NCBI RefSeq assembly: GCF_014268885.2 | Contig: NZ_CP077095.1 | Coordinates: forward strand, 5,284,001-5,348,000 | Origin: Pseudomonas xantholysinigenes | GTDB lineage: Bacteria > Pseudomonadota > Gammaproteobacteria > Pseudomonadales > Pseudomonadaceae | Direction of reading: 5' to 3' | DNA: 64,000 bases | In this document: positions 9,212 through 15,750 of the stretch, one piece after another | How the letters are laid out: every line of letters begins with the position of its first letter | How positions within the stretch are numbered: the stretch's first letter is position 1 | Program-made: the position numbers and the translations under genes | The notes under the pieces: generated by a model | Seen by the model: the letters and a program-made list of their open reading frames with translations, nothing else | Databases searched by the model: none | Told to the model about the DNA's origin: nothing

Positions 9212-9763
9212 TCAGAGCAATGCCAAGGCCTTCTGCCTCAGCACCATCAGGTCCATCACCTCCACTCCAACTTCCTTGGCCAGCTCATCCCACTCCCGCA
9301 TCCGCAGGCTTACCGCAAACAACGGATCCCCCTCGAACGCATCCGCCTCGACCTCGCTCATCACCCCGCCCTGATACCCCAGCGTGCGCCGGCTGGCCTC
9401 GCTCAGCCGTTCGTAATACCCGGGCTGGCGCAGGGTCAGGTAGCGCTTGGCCTCGACGTGATACTGCACCAGCCGCGCCATGCGCTCGCTGAAACCGGCC
9501 TGACGCAGGTAGTCCGCGCCTAGGCGTTCGTGGCTGACCACGCCATAGCCGCCCATGCTGGCCTGGCCTTCGGCGCACAGGTGGCCGATGTCGTGGAAGA
9601 ACGCAGCCAGCACCACCTCATCGTCGTAGCCCTCGGCCATGGCCAGTTGCGCGGCCTGGGACATGTGCTCGAGCTGGGTGATGGCTTCGCCGATGTAGTC
9701 GGCGCTGCCGTGGCGTTGGTAGAGAGTAAAGATCTGCTCGATGGTCTGGTCGCTTGTCGTCAT
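9212..9763 (-). CDS. PhnZ-like HD-domain oxygenase (phosphonate-operon HDIG protein)
   Basis: Predicted di-iron mixed-valent oxygenase of 183 residues. PhnZ cleaves the C-P bond of 2-amino-1-hydroxyethylphosphonate to glycine and phosphate. Residues expected for that fold are present in matching spacing: Tyr23, Glu26, His33 (QLEH), His57-Asp58 (FFHDIGH), His78 (SHER), His102 (YHVEAKRYL) and Asp159. The match to the phosphonate-associated HD family is strong, and the next genes upstream encode a 2-aminoethylphosphonate-type importer. The hydroxylating partner PhnY is not in the window, so the true substrate is inferred. The ATG at 9763 has only a weak ribosome binding site. Confidence 0.82.
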   Translation of the reverse strand: MTTSDQTIEQIFTLYQRHGSADYIGEAITQLEHMSQAAQLAMAEGYDDEVVLAAFFHDIGHLCAEGQASMGGYGVVSHERLGADYLRQAGFSERMARLVQYHVEAKRYLTLRQPGYYERLSEASRRTLGYQGGVMSEVEADAFEGDPLFAVSLRMREWDELAKEVGVEVMDLMVLRQKALALL

Positions 9764-9789
9764 TCAAATATTCACAGGTTCGATGGCCA

Positions 9790-9890
9790 AGGGGGCCGCT
9801 GCGCGGCCCATCGCGACACAAGGCCGCTCCCACAGAACCGAGTGGAGCCTGTGGGAGCAGCCTTGTGTCGCGATCGAGGCCAACGGCCTC
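9790..9890. repeat. REP-type inverted pair (family 2) with flanking hairpins
   Basis: TCGCGACACAAGGC...CCCACAG at 9811-9835 is inverted at 9849-9873. Small hairpins GGGCCGC-TGC-GCGGCCC (left) and GAGGCC-AAC-GGCCTC (right) flank it. It lies between the HD gene and the upstream binding-protein gene, so it may terminate the transporter message before the HD gene. Confidence 0.7.
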
Positions 9891-9897
9891 GCCGCTC

Positions 9898-10920
9898 TTA
9901 TTGCTGCGCTACCTTCTCGGACTTGCCGTCATAGCGCTTGCGCCATTCGCTGAGAATCTCGTCGCGGTTCTTCGAGGCCCAGGCGAAGTCGTTCTTGATC
10001 AGGCGCTGCTCGTAGTCGGCCGGCAGCTCGGTCTGCGGCTTGGCGATACCCGGCGCGGCGAGTACGGCAAAGTTTTCCTTGTACAGCTCCATCGCCGCCG
10101 GGCTGGCCGAGAAGTCGGCCAGGCGCTTGGCCGCATCGGCCTTGGGCGAGCCCTTGATCACCGCCGTGGCTTCGATCTCCCAGCCCAGGCCTTCCTTCGG
10201 CAGCACGATGTCCAGCGGTGCGCCCTGGCGCTTGAGCTGCACCGCCGGGTACTCGAACGAGATACCGATCGGGAACTCGCCGGCCGCCGCCAGCTTGCAC
10301 GGTTTGGAGCCGGAATGAACGTACTGGCCGATGTTCTGGTGCAGCGCATCCATGTAGGCCCAGCCCTGCGGCTCGCCGAAGGTCTGCAGCCAGGCGCTCA
10401 CATCGAGGAAGCCGGTGCCGGACGAGGCCGGGTTGGGCATGACGATCTTGCCCTTGTACTCAGGCTTGGTCAGGTCCTGCCAGCTCACCGGTTTGCTCAG
10501 GCCTTGTTTCTCGGCTTCAACGGTGTTGAAGCAGATGGTCGCAGCCCAGACATCCATGCCTACCCAGGCCGGCGGGTTGGCGGCGTCGCGGTAGTTTGCC
10601 GAGATCTTGCCCAGGTCTTTCGGTGCGTAGGCTTCAAGCATGCCGTTCTGGTCGAGGATGGCCAGGCTGGAAGCCGCCAGGCCCCATACCGCGTCGGCCT
10701 GCGGGCGGTCTTTTTCGGCCAGCAGCTTGGCGGTGATGATACCGGTGGAATCGCGAACCCATTTGATCTCGATGTCCGGGTTGGCCTTCTCGAAGGCCTG
10801 CTTGTAGCTCTTGAGCTGTTCGGCCTCCAGGGCGGTGTAGACGGTCAGCTGGGTGGCGGCCGAAGCGTGCAGGGTGAAGACGGCGGATACGGCAGCGGCA
10901 AGTGCAAAGGGCTTGAACAT
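9898..10920 (-). CDS. 2-aminoethylphosphonate ABC transporter, periplasmic binding protein
   Basis: Secreted solute-binding protein of 340 residues with a type-I signal peptide (about 1-22, ending ASA-ATQ) and the iron/AEP-binding-protein fold (LTVYTALEAEQLKSYKQAFE at the N-terminus). Together with the fused permease and the ATPase directly upstream, and a PhnZ-like enzyme downstream, it fits the putative aminoethylphosphonate-binding family (PhnS2 type). It should bind 2-aminoethylphosphonate or a close analogue in the periplasm. AGGAAACGCATC precedes the ATG. A ferric-ion role is the alternative for this fold, but the neighbours argue for phosphonate. Confidence 0.85.
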   Translation of the reverse strand: MFKPFALAAAVSAVFTLHASAATQLTVYTALEAEQLKSYKQAFEKANPDIEIKWVRDSTGIITAKLLAEKDRPQADAVWGLAASSLAILDQNGMLEAYAPKDLGKISANYRDAANPPAWVGMDVWAATICFNTVEAEKQGLSKPVSWQDLTKPEYKGKIVMPNPASSGTGFLDVSAWLQTFGEPQGWAYMDALHQNIGQYVHSGSKPCKLAAAGEFPIGISFEYPAVQLKRQGAPLDIVLPKEGLGWEIEATAVIKGSPKADAAKRLADFSASPAAMELYKENFAVLAAPGIAKPQTELPADYEQRLIKNDFAWASKNRDEILSEWRKRYDGKSEKVAQQ

Positions 10921-10950
10921 GATGCGTTTCCTATGGGTATGGGCAGTCGG

Positions 10951-12675
10951 TCAGTGGCCAGGCGCACGCTGGCGCCAGGCCTGGGAGCGGCGCAGCAGGC
11001 CGCGTGAGGCGCCAGCCAGGAGCAGGGAAGCGGCAGCGCTGGTGAGCAGGATCAGGGTGGACATGGCGGCGGCGCCGCCCACATTGCCGGCGTCGTCCAT
11101 GTTCAACACGGCGACGGCGGCGAGGATGGTATCGGGGCTGTAGAGGAAGATCGCCGCCGACACCGTGGTCATCGCCGAGACGAACAGGTAGCGGATGATG
11201 TCCAGCAGCGCCGGTAGGCAGATCGGCACGGTCACGCGCAGGAAGTGCTTGTACAGCGGCGCCTTGAGCGACAGCGCGGCGGCCTCGAACTCACCGTCGA
11301 GCTGGCGCAGGGCGGTGGTGGCGGTCATCTGCGCGGTGGTCAGGTAGTGGACGATGGTGCACAGCACCAGCAGCGTCATGCTGCCGTAGAACACATGCAG
11401 CGGGTTGCCGGCCAGGTTGAAGAAGAACACGTAGCCCAGGCCCAGCACCAAGCCCGGCACCGCCATGGGGATGAAGCTGAGCAGGCGCAGTAGTTGGTTG
11501 AGCGAACGCTGGCCCTGGGTCTTCTCCATCAGGTAGGCACCGGTGAAGATCACCACGCTGCCGATCAAGGCGGTGTACAGGGCCATGGTCACGCTGTTGC
11601 GGTAGGCCAGCCAGCCGCCGCCGGCGGTGTCGTCGAACATGTAGTGCTTGAGCGACAGCGACAGGTTGTAGGGCCAGAACTTGACCAGTGACGAGTACAC
11701 CGCCATGCCGATCACCGCCAGCAGCGCCGCGCACACCAGCAGCACGATGGCCAGGTAGCAGCCATCGCGCAGCTTCGACGGCTTGGGCTCGAACACCTGC
11801 GCGCGGCCACTCATGCCCTGGCCCTGGCGCCGACGCAGCCAGGCGTCGACGGCAAAACTGAGCAGTGCTGGCAGCAACAGCACCATGCCGATCAACGCAC
11901 CCCGGCCAAACTGTTGCTGGCCGACCACCGCCTTGTAGGCCTCCAGCGCCAGCACCTGGTAATCACCACCCACCACCACCGGCACACCGAAGTCGGTGAT
12001 GGTCAGGGTGAACACCAGGCAGAAGGCGGCGAACACCGCCTGACGCGTGGCCGGCCAGGTAATGCTGAAGAATGCCCGGGCAGCTCCGGCGCCCATGCTC
12101 GCCGCCGCGTCGAACAGCCGCGCATCGGCCAGCGACAGCGCAGAGAGCAGGATCATCAGGGCATGGGGGAAGGTGTAGATGGCCTCGCCGAGGACAATGC
12201 CCCAGAAGCCGTAGATGTTGTCGCTGAGCAGCCCGCGCAGCAGGCCCTGGTTGCCGAACAGGTAGACCAGGGCGATCGCCGGCAGCATCGACGGCGCCAG
12301 CAGCGGCAGCAACGAAATACCGCGCCACAGGCCCTTGGCCGGGATCAGCGTGCGTTGCAGGGCGTAGGCGAACAGGTACGCCAGCGGCACGACGATCAGC
12401 GCCACGGTGAAGGCCACCGTCAGGCTATTGCCGAGCAGCCAGTGGAAGTTCGCGCTGGCGAACAGTTCACGGGCGGCCAGCAGCCCACCGCCCTGGCCTG
12501 GCTCACCGCTGAAGCCTTTCCAGAAGATCGCCAGCAGCGGCAGCAGCACCGCCAGCACCAGCAGGATCAGCAGCAGGCTCTTGCCACCGACGACGAACAG
12601 GCGGTCACCCAGGGCGACACTGTTGCGCGGCGCGGCCTTGGCGTGGATGAGCGGCTGGGTCATGGACACGGCCAT
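10951..12675 (-). CDS. 2-aminoethylphosphonate ABC transporter permease (fused two-domain)
   Basis: Inner-membrane permease of about 574 residues, twice the usual length because it carries two binding-protein-dependent permease domains. Each has an EAA-like loop (DARLFDAAASMGAGAARAFFSITWP near residue 190; GEFEAAALSLKAPLYKHFLRVTVP near 470). It has about 12 transmembrane segments, as in FbpB/PhnU-type transporters. The ATG at 12675 begins one base beyond the ATPase stop codon; an in-frame ATG at 12663 (MTQPLIH) is equally plausible. It forms one operon with the upstream ATPase and downstream binding protein. Confidence 0.86.
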   Translation of the reverse strand: MAVSMTQPLIHAKAAPRNSVALGDRLFVVGGKSLLLILLVLAVLLPLLAIFWKGFSGEPGQGGGLLAARELFASANFHWLLGNSLTVAFTVALIVVPLAYLFAYALQRTLIPAKGLWRGISLLPLLAPSMLPAIALVYLFGNQGLLRGLLSDNIYGFWGIVLGEAIYTFPHALMILLSALSLADARLFDAAASMGAGAARAFFSITWPATRQAVFAAFCLVFTLTITDFGVPVVVGGDYQVLALEAYKAVVGQQQFGRGALIGMVLLLPALLSFAVDAWLRRRQGQGMSGRAQVFEPKPSKLRDGCYLAIVLLVCAALLAVIGMAVYSSLVKFWPYNLSLSLKHYMFDDTAGGGWLAYRNSVTMALYTALIGSVVIFTGAYLMEKTQGQRSLNQLLRLLSFIPMAVPGLVLGLGYVFFFNLAGNPLHVFYGSMTLLVLCTIVHYLTTAQMTATTALRQLDGEFEAAALSLKAPLYKHFLRVTVPICLPALLDIIRYLFVSAMTTVSAAIFLYSPDTILAAVAVLNMDDAGNVGGAAAMSTLILLTSAAASLLLAGASRGLLRRSQAWRQRAPGH

Positions 12676-12676
12676 C

Positions 12677-13735
12677 TCAGGCGAACACCTGCAGGCTCTG
12701 CGGCGGCAGCGCCACCCAGATGTCCTGCGAGCCCAGGCGTGGCATGGCGTCCGGCGCCAGCTCGGCAAGCAGCGCGTGGCCTGGCAGGGCCATGAGTTCG
12801 AAGCTCATGCGGCAGCGGTTGCCGAGGAAGGTGATTTCGCGGACTTTGGCCGGGAACAGGTTTTCCTCGTGCACCACCGGGTTGACGGTGATCGCCTCGG
12901 GTCGGCAGAACAGGCGGCCACTGCGGGCGCTTCCGGCGTTGCTGGCCAGGCGCATGTGCATGCCGCCGACCTGGGCATGGCTGTCGCCGCTGCGCTGGAA
13001 GGGCAGCCAGTTGCCCTGGCCGACGAATTCGGCGACGAACGGCGTGGCCGGTTGGTCGTAGATGTCCTGGGGCGTGGCGTACTGCTCGACCTGGCCGTTG
13101 TTCATCACGGCGATGCGGTCGGCCATGAGCATGGCTTCGTCCTGGTTGTGGGTGACCATCAGGGTGGTGATGCCGAGCTGGCGTTGCAGCTGGCGCAGTT
13201 CGGTGCACAGGTGCTCGCGCACACGGGCGTCGAGTGCCGACATGGGTTCGTCGAGCAGCAGCAATGACGGCGCTGGTGCCAATGCGCGGGCGAGGGCCAC
13301 GCGCTGTTGCTGGCCGCCGGACAGTTGGCCGGGGTATTTCTTTTCGCTGCCTGAGAGGCCGACCAGTTCGAGCATTTCGGCGACCCGTTGGCGCGCGGCG
13401 TCGCGGTTGCCGGTGGCCAGGCCGTAGGCGATGTTGGCCTCGACGGTGAGGTTGGGGAACAGTGCGTAGGACTGGAACAGGATGCCGTAGTCGCGGGCCT
13501 GGGGCGGCAGTTCGGAGATGTCGCGGTCACCGATGTGGAGGGTGCCGCGGTCCTGGCGTTCGAGGCCGGCGATGCAACGCAGCAGGGTGGTCTTGCCACA
13601 GCCCGAGGGGCCGAGCAGGCAGACCAGCTCGCCGGCGGCGATGTCGAGGGACACGTCGTTGAGCGCGGTGAAGGCGCCGAAGCGTTTGTGGATACCGCGC
13701 ACCTTCATCTGCGCGCCTGGGGTGACGTTGTTCAT
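12677..13735 (-). CDS. 2-aminoethylphosphonate ABC transporter ATPase (PhnT type)
   Basis: Cytoplasmic ABC ATPase of 352 residues. It has Walker [10 protein letters not shown] (near 42), signature LSGGQQQRVALARAL (near 140), Walker B LLLLDEPMSALDA and the H-loop THNQDEA, followed by a TOBE-type C-terminal extension from about 245. It powers the fused permease encoded next. GAGGACCGGCC precedes the ATG at 13735. It is the first gene of the transport operon; the roughly 1 kb upstream is repeat DNA separating it from the LysR regulator on the same strand. Putrescine/iron-type ATPases look similar, so the substrate call rests on the neighbours. Confidence 0.87.
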   Translation of the reverse strand: MNNVTPGAQMKVRGIHKRFGAFTALNDVSLDIAAGELVCLLGPSGCGKTTLLRCIAGLERQDRGTLHIGDRDISELPPQARDYGILFQSYALFPNLTVEANIAYGLATGNRDAARQRVAEMLELVGLSGSEKKYPGQLSGGQQQRVALARALAPAPSLLLLDEPMSALDARVREHLCTELRQLQRQLGITTLMVTHNQDEAMLMADRIAVMNNGQVEQYATPQDIYDQPATPFVAEFVGQGNWLPFQRSGDSHAQVGGMHMRLASNAGSARSGRLFCRPEAITVNPVVHEENLFPAKVREITFLGNRCRMSFELMALPGHALLAELAPDAMPRLGSQDIWVALPPQSLQVFA

Positions 13736-13863
13736 GGCCGGTCCTCATCGAAGCGATGGAGGCCATGCTAGGAAGGCTATGAGACGGTTGTATGGCGGTG
13801 AGGCCAAAGCGGCTGATAGTGGTATTGGTGGATTTTGTACTAGCCATGCAAGTGTTAGCTGTT
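13736..13863. other. probable promoter region of the aminoethylphosphonate transport operon
   Basis: This 128-bp non-coding stretch lies between the ATPase start and the first hexanucleotide array. It must contain or adjoin the operon promoter, since the DNA beyond it is repetitive. I see no confident -35/-10 pair or LysR box. Confidence 0.35.
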
Positions 13864-13932
13864 GGCTTTGGCTTTGGCTTTGGCTTTGGCTTTGGCTTTG
13901 GCTTTGGCTTTGGCTTTGGCTTTGGCTTTGGC
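13864..13932. repeat. hexanucleotide array (GGCTTT), 11.5 copies
   Basis: Eleven perfect tandem GGCTTT units plus GGC run without interruption. The array marks the left edge of the composite inverted-repeat element. It translates into Ala-Leu or Ala-Lys repeats in open frames that are artefacts of a hexamer containing no stop. Confidence 0.97.
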
Positions 13933-13977
13933 GATCATAAGGTTATCCACAGCACTCGCTAGCGACAGCTGCGCCAG

Positions 13978-14246
13978 CCCAGGCGCCGCCCGTACCTTCG
14001 CGACTTCAGGAGGCCGAACGCAGGCCTTGCGGAGGGAGGTGACGGGCATGGATGCCCGTCAAGCGCTGCGCCCCAGGATGGGGCGTTCAGCGCGGTCCTC
14101 CCGGGAGCAAGGCCGGAGTGAGGGAACCCGGAGCGCAGCGGAGGGCCGGATGAATGGAGCGCAGCGTTTTTTGGTTACTTTTTGTCGCGTTTGACAAAAA
14201 GTGACTCGCCGTAAAGGCGAAAAGGTGATTATGCGTAGATATATCA
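13978..14246 (+). repeat. structured inverted-repeat module, copy A
   Basis: Left arm of an imperfect inverted repeat whose mate is at 14373-14640. The 86 bases at 14026-14111 are identical to the reverse complement of 14508-14593. Hairpins in order: GACGGGCAT-GG-ATGCCCGTC (14041-14060), GCGCTG-CGCCCC with GGGGCG-tt-CAGCGC (14063-14093), CTCCCGGGAG, ACTTTTTGTC with GACAAAAAGT (14177-14202), and TCGCC with GGCGA (14206-14220). A short frame at 14048-14194 starts inside the first hairpin after GGAGGTGACGGGC, but its downstream reading is not kept in copy B. Confidence 0.9.
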
Positions 14247-14284
14247 AATGAATGCGCTTAAAACTATAAAAACCGACACCGATT

Positions 14285-14332
14285 GACTTTGACTTTGACT
14301 TTGACTTTGACTTTGACTTTGACTTTGACTTT
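14285..14332. repeat. hexanucleotide array (GACTTT), 8 copies
   Basis: Eight perfect GACTTT units sit in the AT-rich centre between the two inverted modules. The hexamer differs from the left array by one base (TTTGGC versus TTTGAC). Confidence 0.97.
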
Positions 14333-14372
14333 GAATTGCAAAGCGTGGGTCTTGAAAGTTATATGCTCATTC

Positions 14373-14640
14373 ATTTCCCATGTCGACGCATAGTCACCTT
14401 TCCGCCTTTACGGCGGCCTACTTTTGCACGCGGGCAAAAGTAGGCAAAAACCGCTCGCTCCATTCATCCGGCCCCTACGCTTCGCTCCGGGGTCCCCTCG
14501 CTACGTTCTTGCTCCCGGGAGGACCGCGCTGAACGCCCCATCCTGGGGCGCAGCGCTTGACGGGCATCCATGCCCGTCACCTCCCTCCGCAAGAACTCCG
14601 CTCGGCCTCCTGAAGTCGCAATTGGCGGTGCCTGAACTAT
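14373..14640 (-). repeat. structured inverted-repeat module, copy B
   Basis: Inverse mate of 13978-14246. The first three hairpins are identical in sequence. The fourth is GCCTACTTTTGC (14416-14427) with GCAAAAGTAGGC (14434-14445), and the fifth is CCGCC (14402-14406) with GGCGG (14412-14416). The last two differ from copy A at several stem positions but still pair perfectly. Confidence 0.9.
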
Positions 14641-14654
14641 CGCGCGCTTAGAAG

Positions 14655-14718
14655 CAAGATCAAGATCAAGATCAAGATCAAGATCAAGATCAAGATCAAG
14701 ATCAAGATCAAGATCAAG
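14655..14718. repeat. hexanucleotide array (CAAGAT), 10 copies
   Basis: Ten perfect CAAGAT units plus CAAG form the right edge of the composite element. Read in the orientation of module B this is (CTTGAT)n, again of NTTGRN type like the other two arrays. It ends 46 bases before the 3' end of the LysR gene. Confidence 0.97.
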
Positions 14719-14764
14719 GGATATATCTGATTGCGACCTGAAAGAGGATAGGCCATCTGTAGAA

Positions 14765-15634
14765 TCAGAACTGCGATCCGGCAACTTCCTGCGCTACCCC
14801 CATAAACGCCGCCGGCAACCGCGCCTGACGCCGCTCTTTCAGGCAATACAAATATTCATGCATCACGGGCGCATTTTCCAACACCAACACCCGTAATTCC
14901 GAGTTATGCGGCACTTCATGCCGCGCAATGATGCTGATACCAATATTACGCAGGACCGCCTCACGAATAGACTCTCGACTACCAATCTCCAACAGAGCCC
15001 CAGCCTTGACCCCTGCAGCCTGCATCATCTGCTCAGTCAGCTTGCGCGTGGTCGAACCCGCTTCGCGCATCAACAGGCAATGCCCGGCCACCGCCTCGAT
15101 CGACACCACCTGGCGCTGGGCCAACGGATGGCTACGGTGCACCGCCAGCACCAACGGGTCTGCCCCCAGCACCCGGCGCACTAGCCGCGCATCCTCGAGC
15201 AACTGCGACGAGGCGGCGATGTCCACCCGGTAGTCCTCGAGCATCTCCAGCACCTGCTGCGAGTTGCCGATTTCCACCGCCACCTCCACCTGAGGCAAAC
15301 GTTCGCGAAAAACCTTCACCAAATCGAGGATGTAGTACGGCGCCGTGGCGGCGATACGCAGGCTACCCTGGGCCTGGCCGCTGTTGCGCAGCTCGAACTC
15401 GATGTCGGCTTCCTGCTGCAACAACGCCTTGACCAGTGGCAACAAGCGCACACCCTCCTCGCTCAGCACCAGGCGCCGACCACCACGGTAGAACAGCTCG
15501 ACGTTGTACTGGCTTTCGAGGTTGCGAATCTGCGTGGTCACCGTCGGCTGGCTGAGCCCGAGCTTCTTTGCCGCCAGGGTGACACTGCCCTGGCGGGCCA
15601 CCATGTAGAAGGCTTTGAGCTCGGCGCTCAGCAT
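14765..15634 (-). CDS. LysR-family regulator of aminoethylphosphonate genes
   Basis: DNA-binding regulator of 289 residues. It has an N-terminal winged helix-turn-helix (about 3-60, FYMVARQGSVTLAAKKLGLSQPTVTTQIRNLE) and a LysR substrate-binding domain (about 90-285). It matches the LysR group associated with aminoethylphosphonate catabolism, and the importer and PhnZ-like genes lie directly downstream on the same strand, although separated by about 1 kb of repeat element. The ATG at 15634 follows GGAG by 8 bases; the upstream in-frame ATG (7 codons earlier) does not. Control of the transporter operon is inferred from position. Confidence 0.86.
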   Translation of the reverse strand: MLSAELKAFYMVARQGSVTLAAKKLGLSQPTVTTQIRNLESQYNVELFYRGGRRLVLSEEGVRLLPLVKALLQQEADIEFELRNSGQAQGSLRIAATAPYYILDLVKVFRERLPQVEVAVEIGNSQQVLEMLEDYRVDIAASSQLLEDARLVRRVLGADPLVLAVHRSHPLAQRQVVSIEAVAGHCLLMREAGSTTRKLTEQMMQAAGVKAGALLEIGSRESIREAVLRNIGISIIARHEVPHNSELRVLVLENAPVMHEYLYCLKERRQARLPAAFMGVAQEVAGSQF

Positions 15635-15651
15635 CGCCGGGCTCCACAGCC

Positions 15652-15750
15652 ACAAGCTTCAAGCTGCAAGCCACAAGAAAAAGCCAGGCCGTATCGTTTC
15701 ACTAATCTCACGTTCACCTCGATCAGCTTGCCGCTTGCCGCTTGAAGCTC
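15652..15750. repeat. REP-like inverted pair (family 3, AGCTTCAAGCTGCAAG)
   Basis: CAAGCTTCAAGCTGCAAGC at about 15653-15671 faces GCTTGCCGCTTGCCGCTTGAAGC at 15726-15748, immediately beyond the cadA stop codon. This is a third REP type, distinct from the GCGGG and GGCCGCTCC families, and may end cadA transcription. Confidence 0.6.

Noticed and set aside
13855..14194. Repetitive Ala-Leu and Ala-Lys proteins over the GGCTTT array
   Set aside because: A six-base repeat without stop codons opens frames on both strands; there is no ribosome binding site or family match for these, and the frame continues into the structured module.
14048..14194. 48-codon gene starting MDARQALRPRMGRSAR
   Set aside because: The second module keeps only the first 21 codons, then the frame differs; hairpin structure explains the conservation better. 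Left as a question in the findings rather than annotated as a CDS.
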